In this document: positions 57,015 through 64,000 of the stretch, one piece after another
Numbering within the stretch: the first letter of the stretch is position 1
Layout: each line of letters opens with the position of its first letter
Assembly: GCF_033097365.1 (NCBI RefSeq)
Contig: NZ_AP028461.1
Span: 8,308,001 to 8,372,000 of the forward strand
Length of the DNA: 64,000 nt
Source of the DNA: Actinoplanes sichuanensis
Lineage (GTDB): Bacteria > Actinomycetota > Actinomycetes > Mycobacteriales > Micromonosporaceae
Direction: 5' to 3'
Notes under the pieces: model-generated
The model's input: only the letters and a program-made list of their open reading frames with translations
Told to the model about the DNA's origin: nothing
Database searches by the model: none
Translations under genes and position numbers: made by a program

Positions 57015-58430
57015 TCAACCCACCGGGTTCCAGTTGTCGGTGCCCGCGAGATACTTCTGCGGGGTGTAGTTCGCGGCCTGCGAGTCACTCAGCTGCGGCC
57101 GGTTACTGTTGGTGGTGGCGCCGGAACCGGTGTTCTTGTACTCGAGGAAACGCGCGTTCTGCCAGACGTTCCCCGACATGTCGGTCCAGGGCTGCGCGGT
57201 CTTGATGGTCGCGCTCAGGCTCGACTCCCGGAACAGCACCTGCGCGTTCGGACCCCACGGCCGGCCGAGCTGGGTGGTGTTGTTCGTCGCGCCGGTGATG
57301 GTGCTCTTGTAGATCAGGAAGCCGTAGGCGTTCGCCGCGTCGGTCCGGGCCGCCGTGATCGGGCCACCGGTGCTGCGCTTCTGGTAGATCTTCGTGCCGT
57401 TGAAGACGGCCGTGCCGGAACCGAAGATGAAGTCGACGGTGCCCTCCACGTAACCGCCCTTGACGTAGGCCCGGCCGCTGTTGACCAGCAGGGTGTCCTG
57501 GGCGCCGAGGAACCGTACGTTGTCGAAGAGCAGCCGGTCGGCGTTCAGGTTCGCGGCCACCGCCTGCGAGCCTTCGCCGTAGTCGTTGGAGATCGTCAGG
57601 TTGACCGCGTTGAACTCCTTGCCGTTGGCGAAGAGCGTGGCGCTGCCCGAGGTGCCGTAGCCACCGGCGTTGCTGCGGTTGTTGACGATCACCACATCGT
57701 CGTTGGAGTCGCCGCCGCCCTGGAGCGTGATGAACGGCTTGGTCGCCGGAATCGTCACGATCTCCCGGTAGGTGCCGGGCTTGATGGTGATCGTCTTACG
57801 GCTGGTGTTGCCGGTACCGACCGCGTCGATGGCGGCCTGCACGGTCTTGTAGGTCCCGGTGCCGTCGGCGGCGACCGTGTAGGAGACCGACGACGAGACA
57901 GCGGTGAACGCCCACTGCTTGTTCGAGTTCGCGGTACACGTCTCCTGGATGACCGCCGCACCGTTCGCCGTCGAGGCGCCCTGGTCCGAGATGCACAGGC
58001 CACTGTTCACGTTGATCACCTGGAAGGTGTCGGTGCCACTCGCCGACAGCCGCCACTGCTGGTTGGTCTGCGTCGACGCGCAACCCCACTGCTGCAACTG
58101 CTGACCCGAGGTCGTCGAACCGGCCGGCACATCGAGGCACTTACCGCTGTTGACGTTCTGGATCAGGAAGTTGCCACCCGCGGCCACCAGCTTGAACTGC
58201 TGCCACGCCGAGTTCGCGGTACAGCCCCACTGCTGCAGCAGGGCGCCGTTCGCGGTCGATGCCGACGGAACGTCGAGGCATTTGCCGCTCTTCTTCACGA
58301 TCAGCTGATACGTGGTGCCGGCGGTCGGGGCGGTCGCCGCATTCGACGGCATGATCGACCAGCCGATCAGCCCGGCCGGCACGACCATCGCGGCCGCGAT
58401 GCCGAACACCACCGATTTTCTCTTTGCCAC
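57015..58430 (-). CDS. Secreted pectinesterase (CE8) with N-terminal ricin-B lectin domain
   Basis: 471 residues. Signal peptide, CBM13 lectin (~30-175) nearly identical to that of the pectate lyase, then a CE8 right-handed beta-helix with YTVAADGTGTYKTVQAAIDAV, TLLVNSGRAYVKGGYVEGTVDFIFGSGTAVF (catalytic aspartates) and GRPWGPNAQVLFRES. It demethylates pectin, so the lyase next to it can cut. GTG 58430 has GAGGAAG upstream; the longer frame begins before the signal peptide. The stop overlaps the lyase start region by four bases. Confidence 0.92.
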   Translation of the reverse strand: MAKRKSVVFGIAAAMVVPAGLIGWSIMPSNAATAPTAGTTYQLIVKKSGKCLDVPSASTANGALLQQWGCTANSAWQQFKLVAAGGNFLIQNVNSGKCLDVPAGSTTSGQQLQQWGCASTQTNQQWRLSASGTDTFQVINVNSGLCISDQGASTANGAAVIQETCTANSNKQWAFTAVSSSVSYTVAADGTGTYKTVQAAIDAVGTGNTSRKTITIKPGTYREIVTIPATKPFITLQGGGDSNDDVVIVNNRSNAGGYGTSGSATLFANGKEFNAVNLTISNDYGEGSQAVAANLNADRLLFDNVRFLGAQDTLLVNSGRAYVKGGYVEGTVDFIFGSGTAVFNGTKIYQKRSTGGPITAARTDAANAYGFLIYKSTITGATNNTTQLGRPWGPNAQVLFRESSLSATIKTAQPWTDMSGNVWQNARFLEYKNTGSGATTNSNRPQLSDSQAANYTPQKYLAGTDNWNPVG

Positions 58431-58633
58431 TGCGGTCTTCCTCACGTGCGGGGATGACGGCCGCGGGGGACGGCCGGTGTTCCTGTGCACGTAGATGCCG
58501 CTGCAGAGCAGAGACAACAAAAACTTCAAAAATCTTTTCCAGGGGTACGGCCACGCGCCCCCACCCACGCGAGAGGCGTCCACCCCGCCCCCGGTGCCGT
58601 GTCCGGCTCTCAGTCGGGGCCCTCACCGACAGC

Positions 58634-58663
58634 GGGGCTCTCCCCGACAGCGGTGAGAGCCCC
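58634..58663 (-). terminator. Hairpin after xylB
   Basis: GGGGCTCTC and GAGAGCCCC form a perfect 9-bp stem with a 12-base loop, 10 bases from the xylB stop. A CCGACAGCGG block inside is also present on the other side, so alternate stems are possible. It sits between xylB and the pectinase operon. Confidence 0.6.
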
Positions 58664-58672
58664 GACCAGGCT

Positions 58673-60052
58673 TCAGCCTCGGGCCGCGGCGTACTGCTCG
58701 CGGATCGACGGGACCGGGTCCGCCTCGTACACCTCGGGGGTCTCCGCGGACCAGGTCGGTGGAACGTCCCCACCCGCGGTGACCCACGCGGCCTGCCGGG
58801 CGGCACCGTCGGCGACGTATTCACCGGGCGGCGGAACGACCACCGGCCTACCGAAGAGCGCGGGCGCGATGCGGCGGACCGCCTCACTCCGCGCCCCGCC
58901 ACCGACCAGGACGATCCGGTCGGCCACCGCGCCGGACGCGGTGAGCGCGTCCAACCCGTCGGCGAGCGCGCACAGCATGCCCTCGACGGCGGCCCGGGCC
59001 AGGTGCGCCGGTGTCGACGTCTTGAGGGTGAGCCCGTGGATCGAGCCGGTGGCGTCCGGCCGGTTCGGGGTCCGCTCCCCCTCCAGGTAGGGCACCAGGA
59101 CCAGACCGTCGGCACCGGCCGTGGTGCTCAGGGCCAGCTTCGACAGTTCGTCGTGGCCGACACCGAGCAGGGTGGCGGCCGCGTCGAGGACCCGAGCCGC
59201 GTTGAGCGTCACCACGATCGGCAGGAACCGGCCGGTGGTGTCGGCGAACCCGGCGACCGTGCCCGACGGGTCGTTCGGCGAGACCTCCGACGAGGCGAAG
59301 ACCGTGCCGGACGTACCGATCGAGACGATCACGTCGCCGGGGGCCGCACCGGTGCCGAGGGCGGCCGCCGCGTTGTCCCCGGCGCCCGGGCCCAGCGGAG
59401 CACCGTTGGGCAGGTGACCGGCGATCCCGGTCGGGCCGAGCACCTCGGGCACGATCAGTGACCGGCCGAACCCGAGTTCCAGCAGATCGTGACGGTACTC
59501 ATCGGTCTTGGCCGACCAGTAGAGCGTCCCGCTGGCGTCGCTGCGGTCGGTCTTCAGATCGCTGAGCGATGTGGATCCGGACAGCTTCCAGGTCAGCCAG
59601 TCGTGCGGCAGGCACACCGCGGCCACCCTCGCCGCGTTCGCCGGCTCATGACGGGCCAGCCAGCGCAGCTTCGTGAGGGTGAAGCTGGCGACCGGCACGA
59701 TGCCGACCGCGTCCGCCCAGGCCGCGCCACCGCCCAGTTCGGTGATCAGGTCGGCGGCCGCACCGGCGCTGCGGGTGTCGTTCCACAGCAGTGCCGGCCG
59801 GACCACTTCACCGTTCTCGTCGAGCGCGACCATGCCGTGCTGCTGCCCGGCGATCGAGGCGGCGGCCACGTCGTCCAGGCCGCCGGCCTCCTCGATCGCC
59901 TGCTGGAGCGCGGCCCACCAGGCGTCCGGGTGAACCTCGGTGCCGTCCGGGTGGGCGGCCCGGCCCTGCCGGACCAGCTTGCCGGTCTCGGCATCGCGGA
60001 TCACGACCTTGCACGACTGGGTCGAGCTGTCGATCCCGGCGACGAGCGCCAT
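58673..60052 (-). CDS. xylB: Xylulokinase
   Basis: 459 residues. FGGY-family kinase: [16 protein letters not shown] (nucleotide loop), an N-terminal [12 protein letters not shown] with the active-site region, and the C-terminal [29 protein letters not shown] and [25 protein letters not shown]. It phosphorylates D-xylulose with ATP. It follows xylA in the same direction, two bases after its stop, so the pair forms one operon for xylose entry into the pentose-phosphate pathway. Confidence 0.95.
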   Translation of the reverse strand: MALVAGIDSSTQSCKVVIRDAETGKLVRQGRAAHPDGTEVHPDAWWAALQQAIEEAGGLDDVAAASIAGQQHGMVALDENGEVVRPALLWNDTRSAGAAADLITELGGGAAWADAVGIVPVASFTLTKLRWLARHEPANAARVAAVCLPHDWLTWKLSGSTSLSDLKTDRSDASGTLYWSAKTDEYRHDLLELGFGRSLIVPEVLGPTGIAGHLPNGAPLGPGAGDNAAAALGTGAAPGDVIVSIGTSGTVFASSEVSPNDPSGTVAGFADTTGRFLPIVVTLNAARVLDAAATLLGVGHDELSKLALSTTAGADGLVLVPYLEGERTPNRPDATGSIHGLTLKTSTPAHLARAAVEGMLCALADGLDALTASGAVADRIVLVGGGARSEAVRRIAPALFGRPVVVPPPGEYVADGAARQAAWVTAGGDVPPTWSAETPEVYEADPVPSIREQYAAARG

Positions 60053-60054
60053 GA

Positions 60055-61242
60055 TTAGCGCGCCCCGATGAGGTGCTCGATGGCGAGCTGGTTGAGCTTG
60101 ACGAAGTGGTATCCCTGCGCGCCCGCGGCGTCGGCGTCGAAGTCCTCGAACGCGCTGCGGTCGGCGAGCAGGTCGCTGTAGCTCTCGCCCGGGTTCAGGG
60201 TGGGCACGCCCAGCTCGGCGACCTTCGCGGCGGCCAGCGCGGCCTGCACCTCGGGATCGGCGCGGAACGCCTTGGCCCGCTCCTTGAGCAGCAGGTACAT
60301 CTTGATGTTGGCGCGGGCCGACTCCCAGACGCCGTCGAAGTCCTCGGTACGCGACGGCTTGTAGTCGAAGTGCCGCGGGCCCTCGTAGGCCGGTGCGCCG
60401 TCGACGCCGCCGTTCTCCAGCAGGTCGACCAGGGAGAACGCGCTGAGCAGGTCACCGTGGCCGAAGACCAGGTCCTGGTCGTACTTCGGGCCGTGCTGGC
60501 CGTTCAGGTCGATGTGGAACAGCTTGCCGTGCCACAGCGCCTGGGCGATGCCCTGGGTGAAGTTGAGCCCGGCCATCTGCTCGTGGCCGACCTCGGGGTT
60601 GATACCGAACAGCTCGGGGCGGTCCAGTTCCTGGGTGAACGCGATGGCGTGGCCGGCGGTCGGGAGCAGGATGTCGCCGCGGGGCTCGTTGGGCTTCGGC
60701 TCGATGGCGAAGCGGAAGCCGTAGCCACGGTCCTCGGAGTACTGCGCGAGCAGGTTGAGGGCCTCCCGGTAGCGGTCGAGAGCGGCCTGCACGTCCTTGG
60801 CCGAGTCGTACTCCGCGCCCTCGCGGCCACCCCACAGGACCAGGGTCTTGGCACCCAGCTCGGCGCCGAGGTCCATCTGGCGCAGCACCTTGCGCAGCGC
60901 GTAGCGGCGGACGTTGCGGTCGTTGCTGGTGAAGCCGCCGTCCTTGAACACCGGGTGGGTGAACAGGTTGGTGGTGACCATCGGAACGATCAGGCCGGTC
61001 TCGTCGAGCGCCTTCTTGAACCCGGCCACGATGCCGTCCCGGGTCTGCGCGTCGGCGCCGAACGGGACCAGGTCGTCGTCGTGGAACGTGATGCCGTAGG
61101 CGCCGACCTCGGCGAGCTTGTGGACCGCCTCGACCGGGTCGAGGGCCGGGCGGGTGGCGTCACCGAACGGGTCGCGGGCCTGCCAGCCGACGGTCCAGAG
61201 GCCGAAGGAGAACTTGTCGTCGCGTGTGGGCTGGACGGACAC
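60055..61242 (-). CDS. xylA: Xylose isomerase
   Basis: 395 residues, the actinobacterial class I length. It interconverts D-xylose and D-xylulose with two divalent metals. Key residues seen are the His in [14 protein letters not shown], the Glu and Lys in [22 protein letters not shown], and the Asp pair in [16 protein letters not shown]. The start GTG 61242 has GGGAGG six bases upstream. It is first in xylA-xylB and divergent from the ROK regulator gene, with an AT-rich control region between. Confidence 0.96.
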   Translation of the reverse strand: MSVQPTRDDKFSFGLWTVGWQARDPFGDATRPALDPVEAVHKLAEVGAYGITFHDDDLVPFGADAQTRDGIVAGFKKALDETGLIVPMVTTNLFTHPVFKDGGFTSNDRNVRRYALRKVLRQMDLGAELGAKTLVLWGGREGAEYDSAKDVQAALDRYREALNLLAQYSEDRGYGFRFAIEPKPNEPRGDILLPTAGHAIAFTQELDRPELFGINPEVGHEQMAGLNFTQGIAQALWHGKLFHIDLNGQHGPKYDQDLVFGHGDLLSAFSLVDLLENGGVDGAPAYEGPRHFDYKPSRTEDFDGVWESARANIKMYLLLKERAKAFRADPEVQAALAAAKVAELGVPTLNPGESYSDLLADRSAFEDFDADAAGAQGYHFVKLNQLAIEHLIGAR

Positions 61243-61256
61243 GGGTAACCTCCCGG

Positions 61257-61285
61257 AAATTGTTTAGTGGTTGAATTATTTGACC
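61257..61285. promoter_or_regulatory. AT-rich control region between xylA and the ROK regulator
   Basis: This ~27-base AT-rich island (AAATTGTTTAGTGG then TTGAATTATTTGACC) stands out in a GC-rich region. It lies 15 bases before the xylA GTG and 23 bases before the regulator GTG. It resembles operators of ROK sugar repressors (spaced TTAGTT/AATTAT blocks), so the ROK protein probably binds here when xylose is absent. The palindrome is imperfect by eye. Confidence 0.55.
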
Positions 61286-61307
61286 GCGGTATGGCACTGT
61301 CAAGGGC

Positions 61308-62624
61308 GTGTTGGCCGCCTCCACGACTCCGGTGCGCCAGGCGAGCGTGCGCGCCCATAATCTCGCGCTGGTTCTGCACACCGTGGCAAACAGCACATAT
61401 CCGCCCTCCCGTGCAGCGGTCGCGGCAGCCACCGGGCTGACCCGTGCGACCGTTTCCGCCCTTGTCGACGACCTAGTGGCCGGAGGCCTGCTGGTCGAGG
61501 TCGATCCGCCACCGAGGACCGGCGCCGGGCGGCCCGCGGTGGGTCTCGCACTCACCTCCACCGGCCCGGCCGGGCTCGGACTGGAGATCAACGTCGACTA
61601 CCTGGCCGCCTGCGTGGTCGACCTGACCGGCGCGGTCCGCCACCGTCACGTCGAACACGCCGACCAGCGGCCGGTCGACCCGGCCCAGGCGCTGGCCGCC
61701 CTCGGCCGGCTCGGCGCGGCCGCCCGGCTCGCCGCCGAGGCCGACGGTCTGACCGTCGCCGGAGCCGCCCTGGCGGTGCCCGGCCTGGTCGCCGACGGCC
61801 TGGTCCGGGTCGCCCCCAACCTGGGCTGGCAGGACGTGGACGCGGTCGCCGCCCTGCGCGCCGTCCCGGAGCTGGCCGACCTCCCGATCACGGTCGACAA
61901 CGAGGCCAACCTGGCCGCTCTGGGCGAACTCCGGGTGACCGCCGACACCCCCGGCCTGCCCGACGCCACCTTCACCGCCGGCGCTCCCTCCTCCACCGGC
62001 CCCTCCCCCACCGACGTTCCCTCCTCCACCGGCGCCTCCCTCTCCTCCGTCAGCGCCTCCCCCTCTGACGCTTTCTCCTCCGCCGACCCGCCCTCCCCGA
62101 TCGGCGACGGGGCCGATCTTCGGACGGGGCATTCGTTCCTGTACGTCTCCGGGGAGATCGGCATCGGCGCGGGGCTGGTGATCGACGGCGAGCTCTACCG
62201 CGGAGTGCGGGGCTGGAGCGGCGAGATCGGGCACGTCACCGTCTATCCCGACGGTCGGCCGTGCCGGTGCGGCGCCCGCGGATGCCTGGAGCAGTACGCC
62301 GGACAGGAAGCCCTGGCCCGGGACACGCAGCTGGCCGCCGCCGCGCTGGGTATCGCGCTGTCGGCCGTGGTCAACCTGCTCGACGTGCCGGTGATCGTGC
62401 TCGGTGGCGCCTACGCCCCGATCTTCGGCACGCTGCGCGACGGCATCGAGGCCGAGCTGCGACGCCGGGTGCTGACCGCGGGCCTCGCACCGGTCGCACT
62501 GCGCCCGGCGGCACTCGGGCCGGACGCGGCGATGCGGGGCGCGGCGGACACGATCATCCGGGTGGTACGCGAGGACCCGGCCGCCTGGCTACGCCGCTTC
62601 TCCGGGCCGTCACCCACCCGGTGA
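61308..62624 (+). CDS. xylR: ROK-family transcriptional regulator (XylR-like) with insert and deletion
   Basis: 438 residues. N-terminal winged helix (SRAAVAAATGLTRATVSALVDDLVAGGLL), then a ROK sugar-kinase-like domain with the zinc motif GHVTVYPDGRPCRCGARGCLEQY (H309, C319, C321, C326). Two oddities. Residues ~215-270 are a Ser/Thr/Pro-rich low-complexity insert (SSTG, PSPT, SPSD) absent from relatives. Between AGQEALARD and LGIALSAVVNLL about 35 residues of the usual helical segment are missing. The DNA reads cleanly through both. Divergent location with xylA-xylB supports the xylose role. Confidence 0.85.
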   Translation: MLAASTTPVRQASVRAHNLALVLHTVANSTYPPSRAAVAAATGLTRATVSALVDDLVAGGLLVEVDPPPRTGAGRPAVGLALTSTGPAGLGLEINVDYLAACVVDLTGAVRHRHVEHADQRPVDPAQALAALGRLGAAARLAAEADGLTVAGAALAVPGLVADGLVRVAPNLGWQDVDAVAALRAVPELADLPITVDNEANLAALGELRVTADTPGLPDATFTAGAPSSTGPSPTDVPSSTGASLSSVSASPSDAFSSADPPSPIGDGADLRTGHSFLYVSGEIGIGAGLVIDGELYRGVRGWSGEIGHVTVYPDGRPCRCGARGCLEQYAGQEALARDTQLAAAALGIALSAVVNLLDVPVIVLGGAYAPIFGTLRDGIEAELRRRVLTAGLAPVALRPAALGPDAAMRGAADTIIRVVREDPAAWLRRFSGPSPTR

Positions 62625-62782
62625 CCCGCGGCTCGACCCACCCTGCGCCATCGGGTCGAGCCTCTGGTCGGGCACGCCGCGGCGCTCGGGCCGTGAACGG
62701 CGGGATGTTCGGCTCGGGTGGGGTACCCGGGACGTGCCTCCTGGTTGAGGTGAGGACGCGTGGCCGTACCGCTGCGGGGTTG

Positions 62783-62828
62783 AAAAAACGGCGACCACCG
62801 GCCCTCGGTGAGAGGGACGGTGGCCGCC
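62783..62828 (-). terminator. Rho-independent terminator of the VWA gene
   Basis: On the minus strand, GGCGGCCACCG...CGGTGGTCGCC gives a GC-rich stem with a CCCTC-CTCACC-GAGGG inner helix, followed by GTTTTTTC. The six-T run occupies 62783-62788. This is the best classical intrinsic terminator in the window. Confidence 0.85.
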
Positions 62829-62846
62829 GGGTGTGTCGTTCGTTTC

Positions 62847-64000
62847 CTAGATGACGCCGGTCCGCGAGCCGATGGCCTGCGCGAAGATGCTGGTGATCTT
62901 CGTGGGGTCCGGGGCCAGGAAGACGCCGCTGTTGCTGTTCGGGAGGGCGTCCCGCAGCATCTTCAGCTCGTCCACGCTGACCTTGTCGCCGATGCCGATG
63001 AGCACCAGGCGGATCGGCCTCTTCGGGTCCTGGGCCTTCTTGAGCGCGGCGACGACCTGGTCCTTGTCGAGGCCGGCGCTGTTCTCGTTGGCACCGTCGG
63101 TGAAGAGGATGACCGAGTTGATCTTCTGCGGCGAGTAGTTCTTCTTCACGTGGTTGTACGCGTCGAGAACCGTGTCGTAGAGACCGGTACCGCCGTCCTT
63201 GTTCGGGTCCAGCTGCGCGATCGAGTTCTGCAGCTTCTCTCGGCCGGTGGTCAGCGAGGTGATGCCGACCAGCTGCTTCCAGGGCCTGGAGCCGTTCTCG
63301 TTGGTGGAGAACCGCCACACGCCGACCGACCACTTGTTACTGAAGAGCGAGAGGCCCACGCTGGCGGCGGCCTGGGTGACCTGCGCCCGGGTCTTGCCGC
63401 CGGCGGTCGGCACCGCCTCGCCCATCGAGCCGGACGTGTCGAACACGGTGAGTGCCTGACCCGGCTTGGTGGTCGCGATCCAGCCACCGACCACGGCGCT
63501 CAGGTCGGCGCCGGTGAGAGCGGCCGACGCCGCGGTGCCCTCGGCCGACTTGGTGGCCGCGGGGGTGACCGCCGGGGACGCCTTGGGCGCACCCATCGGG
63601 GCCGGGAAGTTCGCGCCGTAGCTGCCGTCCGGCGCCCGCAGACCGGCCGCGGCCAGCGCGTTCTTGGCGACGGCGGACTGGAGCTGCTCGAGCAGGTCCT
63701 CGGCGGCGTTCTTCTTCTGCTCGTCGACCACCTGCGGCATGATCGTGTACGGATAGTCCAGCGGCGCCGGGCTCGGCTCCATGTAGATGGCACTGAGCGG
63801 GATGGCCGGGCGCTCCGCGTTGTAGGCGACCACGTCCTCCTCGGACAGTGGAGCCGCGCTCACCGTGTTGCTGCTCCCGATGTCGGCTTCCGACTTGGGG
63901 AACTTCGCGACCAGCTCCTCGCGCAGCACGGCCTTGTTGGTGTCCAGCGCGGTGAGCGCCCGCGACTTGGCCTTGAGGGCCTCGATCGGGTCGCCGCCGA
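62847..64000 (-). CDS. Extracellular VWA-domain substrate-binding-like protein (N-terminus outside window)
   Basis: Only the C-terminal ~384 residues are in the window; the frame is open to base 64000. An N-terminal solute-binding-like part (ALTALDTNKAVLREELVAKFPKSEADIG in shortened form, IPLSAIYMEPSPAPLDYPYTIMPQ) leads to an alanine/proline linker and a VWA domain from ~150. Its MIDAS has DTSGSMGEAV (DxSxS), TGLYDTVLDAYNHV and LFTDGANENS. Such surface lipoproteins are common in actinobacteria, but the ligand is unknown. Terminator at 62783 follows. Confidence 0.85.
   Translation of the reverse strand, partial: GGDPIEALKAKSRALTALDTNKAVLREELVAKFPKSEADIGSSNTVSAAPLSEEDVVAYNAERPAIPLSAIYMEPSPAPLDYPYTIMPQVVDEQKKNAAEDLLEQLQSAVAKNALAAAGLRAPDGSYGANFPAPMGAPKASPAVTPAATKSAEGTAASAALTGADLSAVVGGWIATTKPGQALTVFDTSGSMGEAVPTAGGKTRAQVTQAAASVGLSLFSNKWSVGVWRFSTNENGSRPWKQLVGITSLTTGREKLQNSIAQLDPNKDGGTGLYDTVLDAYNHVKKNYSPQKINSVILFTDGANENSAGLDKDQVVAALKKAQDPKRPIRLVLIGIGDKVSVDELKMLRDALPNSNSGVFLAPDPTKITSIFAQAIGSRTGVI

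Overview
The window is high-GC actinobacterial chromosome with GTG and TTG starts in use. The gene set points to Micromonosporaceae, probably Actinoplanes or a close relative: an MhuD-type heme oxygenase, a DUF6158-like protein, ricin-B-fused pectinases, a SURF1-like protein and an apparent c-di-AMP leader ahead of an NlpC/P60 hydrolase. That placement is inference from gene content. I see no phage, transposon, CRISPR array or rRNA. The only RNA gene found is tRNA-Arg(TCT).

Region by region. 1-3.6 kb: end of a probable trehalose-6-phosphate synthase, then a coupled cobalamin operon on the minus strand (cobC-cobT-cysG/cobA). 3.7-14.4 kb: class A penicillin-binding protein, a TIGR03086-like protein, a very unusual CobB with a ~530-residue repetitive tail, SURF1 with a 42-bp tandem repeat, and an ATP-dependent DNA ligase with a low-complexity insert. 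14.4-21.6 kb: flavin monooxygenase, M20 dipeptidase, M48 protease, then cobD-cobQ. 22-31 kb: SSB, alpha/beta hydrolase, tRNA, a secreted protein, and a divergent module in which a two-component system faces a five-gene operon of two Cys-repeat lipoproteins plus a MacAB-like exporter. 31-40.9 kb: DMT transporter, phosphotransferase, serA, a repeat-bearing membrane protein, a LuxR response regulator, a truncated SARP-like regulator, MarR with a DHA2 efflux pump, MhuD. 41-49.5 kb: GAF-ANTAR regulator, small membrane proteins, NlpC/P60 hydrolase behind a probable c-di-AMP riboswitch, a primary-like sigma factor, SDR, dTMP kinase-like, and an operon of nucleotidyltransferase, BON protein and metallophosphoesterase. 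49.5-64 kb: MHYT sensor, HD hydrolase, GH13 glucosidase, MFS, glycosyltransferase, two pectinases with nearly the same lectin module, the xylose operon xylA-xylB with its divergent ROK regulator, and a partial VWA lipoprotein.

Two themes run through the window. First, several otherwise conserved proteins carry in-frame tandem-repeat or low-complexity expansions (CobB, SURF1, DNA ligase, SSB, both the DHA2 pump and MHYT tails, the ROK regulator, the 34.5-kb membrane protein). Second, at least ten genes start 6 or 7 bases after a TANNNT motif with no Shine-Dalgarno sequence, the pattern expected of leaderless transcripts.
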